A model generated the notes under the pieces. It saw only the letters and a program-made list of their open reading frames with translations, was not told the origin of the DNA and made no database searches. The position numbers and the translations under genes were made by a program. From Stratiolaelaps scimitus (taxonomy: Eukaryota; Arthropoda; Arachnida; Mesostigmata; Laelapidae), in contig JABWDB010000002.1 of NCBI GenBank assembly GCA_019614645.1, positions 19,953,501 through 20,017,500 of the forward strand: DNA of 64,000 bases. The letters are read 5' to 3'. The stretch's first letter is position 1. The number at the start of each line of letters is the position of its first letter. Shown piece after piece: positions 15,009-27,734 of this stretch.

Positions 15009-18000
15009 TAGTTAGATAGCTATAATGTACTGAAGCCATCCAGTTGTTGCTGCGAGATGGCCGCGGTAATTTAAAAGTACTAATTGCTACGCTGACTATA
15101 ACTGCTGGTGAAACTATTTAGCAACTGCTATCGTACAGAGGGCGGCCGTTCGTCGACATGGATGTCAATGGAGAGGCGGAACACGACGGGTTCAGCTGTA
15201 ACAGTTCTGATGGTGATTATGGTGATCCTAGCAGAAAAGACAAAGTACTATGCTTGTCAATAAGCTAAGGTACAAGAACTAAGATGTATACAAGGAATCA
15301 AAGTGAGAGTAGCATTTAATGGGCAGTACGCCATTGATTCAGTGGATGATTAAAAGTAATGGGCAACAATAATTGAATGCGCTATCATCACCTGTAGTGT
15401 GCTCAAGTGGCAGGACTTGTGTCGCGGTGGCCTACATAATCGTTTCATCGTTTATAGAAATAGCTTGAGGTAGATGAACTTCAGCAGGTTCGAGAGTCGG
15501 TGCGTAATTAAACATACAGATGGATCGCTGTATATAAATACGAGCACTAAACAAATGCCGCTTAGGGCAGCATCCTCAACAGGAAATATCCGTTCTCGGT
15601 AAACTGCCGCGATCCCTTAAGCGGCTCAATGATCGGCTATGTAACCCAATGATGATTACGTCGGATGACACCAGCAAAAACAGCGGTTGCCACCTTAAAA
15701 TCGGAAAAATCGCTGTAGAAATGCCAGTGGCAGCTGCTGCTGCTTCTGGTAAGCAGCTGGTGGTCGTGGCAGCCGCAGTACCTACAGAATAAGTAAACTC
15801 GTAGGCTGAGATAATATATATATATATATATATATATATTTAGGTGTTCATAGCTGAGCGGCGCGCGTTTTTCACATTCTACACTCTCGGCTCTTTCGAG
15901 TGCGCGGCCGAGGCGGGACAACATAAGCCGCGGAGAGCTGGTGGCCGGCTATGGCTGGCCTCGACAGTGCCCAATGAGTAAAGCGAGTGAATGAGTAAAC
16001 ACAGGTGATGTCACCAAACGCTTCAGTGGTACGAAGGTAGCGTGGCCTCACCGAGGAGTGTGGCCAGACAGACGATCGAGCGAGTTAAGAAGCTCGATGT
16101 CTGTTCGTGTTGTTGATACAGTGCTGTTGCATGTGGCCGTCACCCGCTGGCCGATGGCACTCGGCAGCCGGCACCCGGCACCAGCGCCTGCTTGAGCCAT
16201 GGTGCTGTTGCTGTTGTTGTTGTCACACGATTACGGCATACATGCGGCATATCACACACGAAGCAAGCGAGAGACGAGTACGGCGGATGTCGATGCTAAA
16301 CAGAGAGATGCTGATAATGATGATGCGTGTCGGCGCTACCGCTCACTGAGAGACATGGCAGAACGAGGCTGGGGTCGGACCTCCGGCGAGATACCAGAGG
16401 CAGCAGCGGCAGCGACAGCAGCAGAAGCAGCGGTAGCCGCTGCCGGCTGTCACTAACATCGCTCGCGTTCTAGTCGGCTACTTGTGAAGACCAAGTATAG
16501 CGAAATACTGCCGCCTCGGCGCCAGCAACAGCTTACCATTGCCGGCAGGCATAGTGGTGTTGGTGGTGGTGGCGGCGACGCCACGGCGGCGGCATGGCGA
16601 CTCCCAGCAAAGACAGCGACGCCAGCAACAACAAAAAACAACAACATGAACAACACTGGTTGGCAACTGCAATAGACGACGCCTGGTGACATCTACGTTG
16701 GTCAACGCTGCTATGGCCTCTCGATGGCTTCGGCCATCATCGGCGGCGTCGAACACTGCAGCTGACCGCGTATGCCGCGTGCATGAGAACGTGTCCTATG
16801 TCTCTCTGAGTGTGTGTATATGTGCATGTATATATGCGTATATACGTTAGTAGGTGAGGAAACGCGCAGTATATAGGCGCGAAGGCAGTGCACGAAGGCT
16901 AATCAGAGCCTGGATAACCGACCAACAAGAGAGGGAAAACTCGTTTAGCTACGGCTGTACGTTGCTCTTGCTGCGTTGCATATTCCATTTGCCACTGTTA
17001 CCACTATTTATTACTATCACTGCTGCTGCTACTGCTACCACTGTTGTATGTATGTATGGAGAATTGCTGAGCTGTTGCGAAACTGTGTCGCTAGATTAGG
17101 CGATTAGGTTTGAACTTTACATGCTCAGAGTGGGGTGGACTGTAGCAAGACAGGAGAGGAGAGAGCCGGGTGAACAGAAGAGCACCTCGGAGAAGTCGTC
17201 GATGGCTACTTGAATACCACAAAGGTGTCCCACACAAACGTGCGGACTCAGTAGACACACGGAAGTAACTCGGAAGGTGAGAGACATTTGTTTTTCTTGC
17301 GCATGCAGCACAAGTACTATGTGTGTGCAGTATGACAATTCGTACTCATGGCGAATCAGCAAGAGCCAGAAATCAGGGGCAGGACAGTCAGAAATAAAGT
17401 GGGACAGCCGCGTTCGATCCTGAATCGGGTTATTGTCCGGTTATGTAGAGGTAAACCTAATTATAGTTCAAGCGTATGCCGAGTATATCTAGGGCACCGG
17501 ATGAGACTGGTATTGCACTAATGTCAATGCTGGAGTTTTGCTATTTCTATGTGGAACCCTTCTTCTTCTTTGGGCAAACGACCGGATCCCCTGTGAAAGA
17601 CGCTGTCCCTGTCCTTCTTCTTCGATTTCTACGTCTTATGCAGTTTCCTCGGCCGTGTCCCAACGGCTTCAACGGGCATCCAACATCTTGTCAGCATTCG
17701 GCAGACTGATCTTAAGTGCGTGCATCTGCCCAAGCAAAGAGGCACTGAATCGCTGCTACGAAATCCTGACTTAACCATCTCCAAAGGTCCATCCCGAAAG
17801 ATCGTCGCTCGTCAAGAGATTCACCTTTTCCACACGCAAATGTTTATGTCTCTGTATAAGTGTGCATCTCAAATAGAGAAAGCGCTACGTAAAACCTCGA
17901 TGAGTTTAAGCTGTTCCAGAGGGGGATGCATCGCGGCAAAGTTGCGGCTGTCAACTCATGCGGCGGGATAAAGCCACACTCGAACAGTGTACCCAGAGTG

Positions 18001-19420
18001 CATCAACCAATATCGTTCCAGATCCAATCGCCTCTGCATGCAATCACATGCAAATAGCCATTCATGCAGACACACAACAGGGACGAAATGGTGAATGGCA
18101 TCATTCATGACTAAAGCCCCTCGTCAAAGCATCAACAATCGTCCACTGTGCCTTCATAATCATCTCTCAATGTGTCGCTGTGTCAGTGATAATAATAATA
18201 ATAATGTCGTAATGAATTGTAATACGGATAAGTAATCGTTGGATTGGGCAGATAGCCAGCTCGCTATTTTTAGTGGGAAATGTACGCAGGTCAGCAGCGT
18301 GCCCCGCTACGAATCGGGGGTGAAATACGAATCGGCGATGGAGACAGGCCTGTACACATGGCTTCTACCTGTATATGCTGCTGGCAGCCAAGGATTTGTC
18401 TGATCATTCCTGTTCGCTTTTGGTGTTTGTTGGCAGCCGGAGGGCTCGCTGCGCTGATGGCCCGCTCCGCCGTGGCGGCGATTCGGGCGCACGATAACGA
18501 AAAGTTGGAAGTCCCGGAATAATCTCACAACCACTCAAAAGCCCGTGCCGACGACGACAACAACAATGACGGAGGGCAGCAGCAGCAGCAGCAACAGCGA
18601 AATAGCTAAATAATTATAATACACGCAAGGCTAGGATAGTGAACTATTTTAGCGATGTTCCACTAGCGCACACAGCCATTTCGTTCGGACGTCGAAGCCG
18701 GCGGGACAGAGCCCCCGAACACACGCGCAAGCTCTTATCGCTGATGGACATCTCGCTCGAAATATACGCCACCACTACTACAACTACTACTGCTGCAAGG
18801 GTATTTTTGGCCAAGTTGGATATTGTAAGGGCTATAAGTCCCCGCAGATCGGACGCAGGTGACGTCGAAAGGTGGTCGGTAGCTTCCGATGCTGTTCATG
18901 CTGCTGATGGGAAGCTTCACAATGACGCTGATGATGGTGGTGGTGGTGGTTTCGGCAACGGCTGACAGCGCAGGAGCTGACATATGCTCCGCCGCGGAAC
19001 TAAGGAACTCAACGGGTGTTGGCGAAGACTTTGTAGCTTTTGTGGCAAAGTTTCTAGATTCTGGCCCGGCTATATTTGGAGGGATGTGGCGGAGAGTGGG
19101 TGAAGTACGAGCGGTTTTTTAGGTTACAAAAAAAAACGTTTGTGGGTTGATTGCGAGCTAGGCGGAGGGCCACTCAGAAGGGGGCGGAGGTGGGTGGGTC
19201 GGCGACGGACAAGGTGACCTAGAGTTGAGCTTGGAGATAATATCTGGTCTGCGGAAGATAGTATCTGGTCTGTTATTGGTTACCACGAGTTCTGTGCTCA
19301 TCGATGGAGTATGACAGACTTGTACGCCCAAGGATTATTAGTTGGAGGCAATCAACGTATATCAGTGAAATATTAGAAATATCAGCTAGGCGAATGCAAC
19401 TAATTTCGTAATTCATATGC

Positions 19421-19940
19421 TTAACAGGAGCTAGTCTCCTCTAGCAAAGTGGACAAGGTGCCCAGAACGGCGGTGGTGTTTCCACTCCGCGCGTTCAATG
19501 ATAGCTGTTGACAAAAGACCCTCCAAAAAAAACACCCTGCACGTTCATCTCCCATTGAAGATACAGGTATATGACAGACTCCTTCCGGTGGGTTAGCTGT
19601 GGGGGACTTCTCCAGCTTAAGGTCTCGAAAGACGAGACTAAGTTTGTCTCGCTTGCCCCGCACGCGACGCAAAGTGTCCTGGTCTGAGCTTGGAGCTCCT
19701 CGGATTATTTCGTGATTAACTACCCTTCGAAGATCTGACGCAACCTTTGCGAGGCCACCCACCGACGTTTCTTCATACATGTGCCAAATTTGAAGGCGGG
19801 ATTCAAGGGAACGTATCTAGCAAAGAACCTATGGCGAGGTGGAGGAGGGCGGGCCCCAACGGGTTCCCCCGTTGGATTCTGAGTTCAGAACTGAGGATCG
19901 CTTTGATCACGCCTAACTCATTGTATAATTCAATCCAACA
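19421..19940 (-). pseudogene. Decayed retrotransposon reverse-transcriptase fragment
   Basis: On the minus strand, plus positions 19,850-19,870 translate to QRGNPLGPALL, a near match to the reverse-transcriptase motif B (Q-G-D-P-L-G-P). About 28 codons later, after a frameshift and stop, 19,800-19,700 reads LQIWHMYEETSVGGLAKVASDLRRVV, which keeps the spacing and flanks of the Y-x-D-D catalytic box with following GG and DL residues, but with both catalytic aspartates changed to glutamate. The element is therefore dead. Fragments upstream (YNELGVIKAILSSEL) fit the segment before motif B. The open frame continues to 19,421 without recognisable domains. The type is non-LTR-like or a related reverse transcriptase; I cannot name the clade. 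Confidence 0.6.
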
Positions 19941-21405
19941 ACGAGATCAGGCTCTCCAGCCCGATACCTCAGCTGAGTGCATTGTTTTGTACGTCTGAAT
20001 TTCCACTGTGTTGCCGTACATCGCTCACGGTGCCGATATCCCTCGATCGAGCCGCATTGTGTGTGCTTGTGCGCACGCCACACGTGTCCTTCAATGAGAG
20101 ACACATGTTGCTAGCTCTTACTTATCCTACGCGAAATGGTTGGCGAAGCAGTGACATGGCACGTTCCATTGGAACTGGTGGGCGCAGCTCAGCATAGAAA
20201 TGGATTTGATTTTCTGACGGGAAAAGACAACGCATAACGGGTTCGATACGTCTCGCTATTTTGTTCTCTGCGTCTGCAGAATGACCAATCAGAACAGCCG
20301 CCGCCGCCGCGACTAGCACTTCGTTTCGTTAGACCTTGGCACAGTTTTGAACCGTCGCCATCGGAAACTGTTACTGCAGAAGAGCGAAAAAAAAACGAAT
20401 TACAGAAAATCCGAGGCGCATTCATATCATGCGCGTGAGTGTGTGTGTGTATGGGACACAAGGGCAGAAATTTACCGAGGCATATGGTGAGCGGGGCACT
20501 AAACGATTGTATATTGATTCGCCTTTGATTGTGCATCCATAGGTATCTGCTTAAAAAGGGGAGCTATTATAGATTTCGGCTTCCATCGATTTCAACTTGA
20601 GTAGGAGGAGGTTTGTTACAATTTGTCGGACGCCTCAAGTTGCTGGCGAACCCACACGTCAACTAACCCCAGCAGAAATATTGCAACACAACCAAACGTT
20701 GCTAACAACTGGGTGATGGTGTGAATTAAGTGGACCGACAACGAGGAGAACTATTTCTTTTGAAACAAACCATTGAGCGACTGCACTAGCGGCCAGTGAG
20801 GTAGGCGCTCCACAAGGTATCCCTAAGGCAATCATCATCATCAACTATTAGATGGTCGACTAAACGAAATCGACACCTTCATACATAACATAGCATGAAC
20901 GAGAAGTCCATATTATTTTCCCTTAATCGCCATCGGATAATAATGTACCTTTTTTTTTCTCTCTGTTATAATCGAATATTCGAATATTCTGTGCCACTTG
21001 TAAGCGCTCACCACCTCCGTACAGTATCCACTAATTGAATTTGTGGCTTGGCCGGTTGGCTGCTCTATCCGCCGCCAGTGAAATGGAAGTTGCTGCTGAT
21101 GCTGTTTTTGTCGTGGCAATGCTTTGCGCTGATCGATGTGGCCATCCATCCCTGTACAGCACTGTACGGCGTTGCGTTACATTATGGTGTCAATACGAAA
21201 CGCGTCACTACAACTCTGCCCTATGGTGCCGCTTCGGTGTTGGCGTCGCTACAGCCCGCCACCACCACCACAGCCGCCTATAAAATACGCCTCGAACATA
21301 CGAAGGAATTCTGTTTGGAGTCGTTTTTATACAAACGGCGTCGCTGCCATCACTACTACAACAACATACATCCGAATGACTGACGGTCTCATCATTTCAG
21401 TCATG

Positions 21406-21406
<1 letters not shown>

Positions 21407-21440
<34 letters not shown>
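21407..21440. repeat. (TA)n microsatellite
   Basis: About 17 TA units. Confidence 0.95.
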
Positions 21441-21442
<2 letters not shown>

Positions 21443-22936
21443 CGATTATGAGCTATGTGAGTGATGTTGAACGTACACAAATTGAAAACTTTCTTCATCA
21501 TTCGATCCGTTTCAGGTGGATTGATATTGCTAAATAGTCGTAAAGGGTCTGGCACAGCAGCAGCGGCAGTTGTTGTTGCACTGTGCCTGGGACTATCCCA
21601 TCGCCGTCGGAGCGAGAAGAAATCAAACGATTTGTGCGATGTCGCTTCTTGGTCTGGCTGCCGACATATCCATGCGTCGGTCTATTATTCATTGGCCAGC
21701 TGTTGGCATTACCTATATTTCTGCCGAGGCGACGATTATACAGATACGGCGAAGTCAGCTAGGCTGACCGGTTTTCCAGGCTGCCCACCGACGATCGGCG
21801 TAGCCAGGCCCTGCTGATGCAGTCAATTGGGTAATCTCTATTTGATATTAATCGATGTGATAATATTATATTTATTTATTATACAAGATCCATGGGCAAT
21901 ATCCGATCAATGTTGACTTTTACTATTACTTTTCGAGAATCGCGTGTAAAGTGCGAGTGAAATTTCTGGCATTTCAACAACAGATTGCACGATTAGCAGT
22001 AGCGCGTAGTAGTGGCCGTAGTAGTAATCATCATAAACAGCATCATTCGAATGATCGCGGTGAAACATTAATGACGAGCATCTGATCTTGGCTATGGCGA
22101 AATCCAACGATCTGATGTGAGAACAGCAAACCCTTCTCTGTAGATCCCACCTCGCGCATTGAGCTCGTGGTTGTCTGATATATCTGAGTGGACTCTGAGT
22201 GTACACGCGCCACGAATCGGAGCCGTTTATATTGCATCGTATCAGTGTTAATGCATGATAATGTGCTGCTATATTACACTAGATAACTTTGTATTCGTTC
22301 ATATATGCTAACCAATTCTTGATTACGGGTGCGAGCAAAGCTTTACGAGTACAGTATTCATCAAAGCTACCCGGGACTGATGAACCCGAGTGCACGGCAC
22401 ACCTGACACCGTTCTGACATAATATCGAACAGCTCCCTCTCGGTCAAATGCCTTTGGACGGTGTACACTAGCCTGTAATAAGGTTTCGTAAGGCCCATTC
22501 CTCATGCGGGGGGTGAATGTACGTACACACATATATATATATATGTAACTAGCTGTGTTCATTTAGTGCGATATGACACGTATATAGCTGCGAGAGTATT
22601 TATATCATACACAGCGAGAATAGACTGACATGCCGCGGTGCAAAAATAGAATCGAGAGCTCCCCCTCCTTGCCTTTATCTATTTCCGTCCCTCTATTGTC
22701 GCTGAATGAGCAACACTCGAATTTGATGATGTGGTCCCGTCATAAGGTAGACATCGTTAATCTCGTCGGTTGTCTAAGGTTATGCGACGAGCAGCGCGAC
22801 AAGTGACACAAACTGCTTGGACGTGGAAGGCAAATCAGAACGACGAATCACTCAGTGGCCTACGAAGTGGAATAATGCCTAATGCACTGAATATGCTGTA
22901 CATGAAAGCTGCAGAAGCAGTCCTTTCTTGCTGCCC

Positions 22937-22963
22937 TATATATATATATATATATATATATAT
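22937..22963. repeat. (TA)n microsatellite
   Basis: About 13 TA units. Confidence 0.95.
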
Positions 22964-24713
22964 TATGTGAAACGATTATTATCGCTCGGTTTGCGTTCAC
23001 GCCTAAAGCATTGCAGTCCTGAACTAACTTATGGTGGATTGATTCGTGTACATGGCATTTCGAGCAACAACTCACAAAATTCTTAGCCCATTGGCGACCT
23101 CCCGATGTTCTAGTGCCTTCGATAGACGGCTTGTTTCAGGATTGGAGGACGAGATGATAGGGGCAAGTTCTGACTTGGCTGTTCCAACAAAAAAAAGGCA
23201 CATTCGTTGACTTTTAGGGATCGCCGATAGCGACAATCGGCCACAAGGACGACTGCGAGTACAACATCGAGTCTCGTATGCTTCGTGTGGGCTTGAGCCA
23301 AAACGGGAACATCTGAAGGTTTATTTCTCGCTCACTGATTGAGTCGGATCTTGCTTTCGAGTCGATCATCCTTGATGACGTCCAAATGCCTCACAAAGGG
23401 TCGCCCGCGGCCCGGCCAGTAAGGTCACAGTGGGCGAAGGCTCTTTGAAAGATAAAGGGCAATGTAGGGCTTGCGGGTGGGCGCGGGGGTCGTTTTAGGG
23501 ACATCGGACGACGAGTGCTCCCGAAGTCATGACCACTCAGCGACTTGGCGTCGAATTGGCAGAGAACGCTGCACAGAACAGCCGGTGAGCATGCTACCGC
23601 CACCTGGGTGGGACTTTAAATATCCTCCCAATCGAGCAGTCCCTGTCGATGAAAGTGTGGGATTCGGGCGAAAAGCCGACTTCTACGATTTCACACTTCG
23701 ACGCCGAAATGGCCAATGCCGGCTCGCTGCCTTCGAGAGGCTCTCGATATGAGAACGAGAGCCGTTACATCGTGTTAAGGTCAGAGGTTACTAAAGAGGA
23801 ATGAAAATAAAAAGATCGAAGATCCTCGACACAAAAAGACCGGATCCAAGCTTAGGGGCCATAAGAGTTTATCAAGAACGCATTACGCGTACTGGTCAAG
23901 CGTGGGTGTGAAGAACTAGGCGCCTTTTATGAAAAATGCAGCGCTTCAACGATGTATCTCGAATACTAGCTACGTGGTACTTAGAACTCGGAGGGACGAG
24001 CACTCGAGGTTCGCCGCAGTCCGCGGATTACATCGTAACTTTTGGCAATGCCGAACGTCAAGGTGTTTCGTTACAATCCATACCACCCGCTTTCGTGTAC
24101 TTATGAGAGCAACGTTGTGGCTGGCTGGGAGAACTTGACGGTTAATCTGTGGACGCCGCTGGATTTCGATGACATTACTTAAAGTAACGGCTGTGGGTGT
24201 TGTTTTTCTCTAATCTTTCTCTACCAAAACTCAGTTCTCTGGCAGTGAATAATACCTAGCATTAAGCGACGTTAGCTGACATAAACAGAGAGAATGTTGG
24301 ATGGAAGGAAAGTCCTTAGGAAATAAGCGACCATACAATGTCTCGCGTATTCGGACCAAGGTTGGCAGCGCCCACGTACTATCGGGCCCGTCACTAGATA
24401 CCATCGATGAGGATGACTGAAGAATATAGCTAATATGGCCTAATGATTAGCGTCGTATGACAGACGCAGCTTGCAATTTTTCCTCAGCAGCCGCAGCAGC
24501 CTAGACAATAATAACAATCTGATGATTTGAGATCAGGCTGTTACTGCTAATCAAACGGCAGTCGCCTAGACCAGAAACCGACTTAATGGTGTTGTCTCCT
24601 ACTGTGTTGCTAGTGTCGTGCGATGTCGTGAGGCACCCCCGTACTGGCAGGCCTAAATATCGGCCTGGTATTTGATCTTATTTTTTTTTGCTCGATACGA
24701 GCGTACTATACAC

Positions 24714-24861
24714 GGTGGCGGTGGCGGCGGCGGCGGTGGTGGTGTTAGTGGCGCCATTTGGCGTAAACTGTCAACACCATAATGTCGAGGCGTCACGCGT
24801 GTGTAGGAAGGATCTGTGTTGTTGTTGTTGCTACTGCTGCTGCTGCTGTTGCTGTTGCTGA
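24714..24861. repeat. GGC/GGT and TGT/TGC trinucleotide tracts
   Basis: 24714-24744 is a (GGN)n run and 24817-24861 a (TGY)n run. These explain the polyproline and polyserine frames that appear here. Confidence 0.9.
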
Positions 24862-25912
24862 TGGGGGTGATGGCTTGAAATGATTTCAATTTTCGCCCGG
24901 AGACGGGTTGGTTCCCTTGCCGGATTCCGCGGTGGCGCCGTCGGGATTACCAACGACGAACGATGATGATACCCGTAGCAACAACGGCGTAGCGTCTCTG
25001 TCGCAAGGTGATATTGAGGATAGCGTTTTTCGGTATTTTTTTTTTTTGTCTTTTGCGTTCGGATATCGTCTCGCACTTATCTAGGGGGAGAGAAAAGGGG
25101 AGCTCTATGGCCAGATCGCAAGACATTGATTGATTGGTGATCGATATATAGACAGATATATTGATACATCGATAAGTCGACCAGCAAAAGACATATCAAC
25201 ATATGTAAAACACATTTGGTAGCAGTAGATATCACTCGAGATGTCCCCTCGGAGGAGAACGAACAACCAGAACAACAGCGGTCGCGGCATCGAATACGCC
25301 AGCTTCGGCAACTGTCGGCGCCCTGCAAACAGCAACAACACAGCGGCCGTATCCATTGCTCATCATCGCCTGCGATAATCGCTAATCGATAAAAGGAGGT
25401 CAATCGACCCGAACAAATTTGTATACAAATGTACACACATGTCAGGTATGAACGCTTGATCTGATGGTGACTTTGAAATGGTATGACAGGGAGACGCATT
25501 AGAAGATAATAGTAAAATGATACTGAACATTGCGCCGGTTGCGATAGCAACAGCTGAAGGCATTCGGAACGAGCTCGGGTAACAATTGTCTCAGGAACTT
25601 GAATTAGTAATCACTCGTTTTTGGGGTTGTATGCGATATTTTGAAATTATCCTACCATAGCCACCTGGCTGGTATTATATTGCAGTTAGACGAACCGAGA
25701 TCCCTATTCGAGTTATAGTACACTATCTATTAGTAATTCCATTGAAGATAACAGATTCTGTCATCTCCCATGGCCGGTGTGCATAAATCGTACGATGAAA
25801 ATGCTTTTGTTCACTGAAGTGGAGCACTTCAAAGCGACGCAATGACGGCGGCCTTGCCTATAGCCGGTCCCAAGAGGTTTTGAACCGCGAACCCCCCCCG
25901 GACAAGCGGGCT

Positions 25913-25940
25913 ATTACGTCGGCGACATCGGCCGCAAGTT
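25913..25940 (+). repeat. 28-bp dispersed repeat, copy 1
   Basis: attacgtcggcgacatcggc followed by cgcaagtt recurs at 27707-27734 with one mismatch; the sequence on both sides differs. It is probably a shared fragment of an unrecognised repeat. Confidence 0.6.
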
Positions 25941-27706
25941 TCTATTGTAGATGTGCCCAGCATCCACAGCTGGAATGTACGCTGTGTCGAGCTCGATTAA
26001 GCACAACACATAGCTTTCGCTCCGCGCGTACGAATGGCGTACAGCGTCATACGCAGTCGTAAATAAACTCGGTAGTAGATAGTGGTGCTCTTGCCGAGTT
26101 GCGTACAACGTACATGCCCTTATATACAACAACAGCAACGACAACAGCGGCAATAACAATAACACCGGCGGGTCATCGAAATGCCACATCTCAACGAAAT
26201 CGTCCCGTAAACTCAACACAACATAGGCGCCGAACGTACCACTGCCAGCTGCAGCGGCCGAACGAGACGAATGCAAGAAACAAACAAAATAGCGAGTCGA
26301 ATTTCGACGAAGAAGTCAGTAACGTGAAGACATCTAAAAAATGCAGAAGTCGCCGCCGTCGCTACCGGCGCCGCTGCTGCAGCGGCAGCCGCAGCATCAT
26401 CATCGTCATCGTCACCATCATGAACGTCATCAGGGCGCAGCGGCACAGGCAGAAGCAGCCGCCGCTGCCGAAGTGCTGAAAATCTGCTGTAGGTGACGTC
26501 ACCAGTTCGCGACATCCAACGACCATTGGATGTCGGTCTGTCTGCCTGTCGCCCGGTGTCCGTGTGCATCTCGTACTATATGGATGGTGATGGCTGAGGG
26601 CAGGCCGGGGTGTGCATCGTTGTCGTATCCACACGCATTGGCAGACGTACACAGCTGTCTCCGTCTTGTTGTTCATTTTCGAGGCGATTCGAGCCACGTT
26701 GTGTGTCATAACAGCGCTGTTTGTTAGCGTCGACGGCACAAATCATCGTAAGAGCTGCCGCCGCCGCCACCGAAGTCATCGCTGATAACGGGTGACGGCT
26801 GAGCCGGAACACTGCTAAGCCACTCACGCGCCTGATTTTGCGGGGGAAGTCCCGCAAATCTAGTTGAAAGGGACGAACGACAGACGGACAGAGAGCAGAG
26901 AATGAGAGAAAGAGCGAGAGAAAATGAGGGAGGGAGGGAGAAGCGAGCAGGTATTTTGAAAATGTTGTTACAAAGGCTGTGAATAGAGAACATATAGACA
27001 GTTTGTGCTGGGGAAGAAAATAGACAGTTGTTATAATGCAAACGCCGAAGAGGATGACGGAACGAGCCGACGAGGTGGATCGAGGTGGACGACCACAGAC
27101 GAGTGGTAAGGCAAAACGAGTTGACAAGGACCCTCAACGGTGATGATGATGTCAACAACAACAACGACGACAACATCAAATGAACAACGACAAAGGCAAC
27201 AACAAATAAAGACGAAGAAATAGAACAACAACAACAAAATAACAACAGCAACAGACTGGAACAGGGATAAGAATAGGGACGATTAATGTGGTGGCGGTTG
27301 CGGCGGCGAGAGATACGAGCATCACTTGACCGTAGAGAACTCATAGAGTGAATCTCGAAAGGCCACAGCAACTATACAGATATTATAATGGCTGCTCTCA
27401 TACCTCTCACTTCGACTTCACCTGAGAAACTGCTGCTGGTACAGGCGACGTATCCTATCGGCGGACACAAGACATGGTTCCTGCTAACTGATCTGATATG
27501 ACGTCAAAGCGTATTAAGGCACTTGCCATTTACTTACGTGTCCTATTGTGATTCGTGTGCGCACGAAAGCATAGTTACACACGCTTCTAGCGCACAGTGA
27601 GTCTATAATAGTATTTTCTCCAAAAAAAAACAAAGGTAAATGAGATGGAAAGTCTACAGGATCATCCCCATCACTCGGATACAATGTGAACGTGGTAAAA
27701 CCCACA

Positions 27707-27734
27707 ATTACGTCGGCGACATCGGCGGCAAGTT
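27707..27734 (+). repeat. 28-bp dispersed repeat, copy 2
   Basis: Matches 25913-25940 at 27 of 28 positions (G for C at the 21st base). Confidence 0.6.

Larger units (their letters stand above)
4031..19420. other. Repeat-rich stretch without a supportable gene
   Basis: Dominated by TA, GA/CT and CAG/GCC/AAC tracts that create many leucine-, serine- or glutamine-rich frames. The longest frame (12125-12742, minus, 205 codons) ends in a GA-repeat-encoded tail and shows no domain. A 18889-19119 plus frame begins with a GGT-repeat-encoded hydrophobic run that mimics a signal peptide. It may include intron or regulatory DNA of the downstream ligand gene; nothing shows this. Confidence 0.55.

Noticed and set aside
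18889..19122. Plus-strand frame beginning with a signal-peptide-like stretch
   Set aside because: The hydrophobic run is a GTG/GGT repeat; nothing else supports secretion or coding.
26576..27371. Overlapping 183- and 215-codon minus-strand frames
   Set aside because: Leucine/serine/phenylalanine-rich translations of AAC, GGA and CCG tracts; two frames are open at once, as expected of low-complexity DNA.
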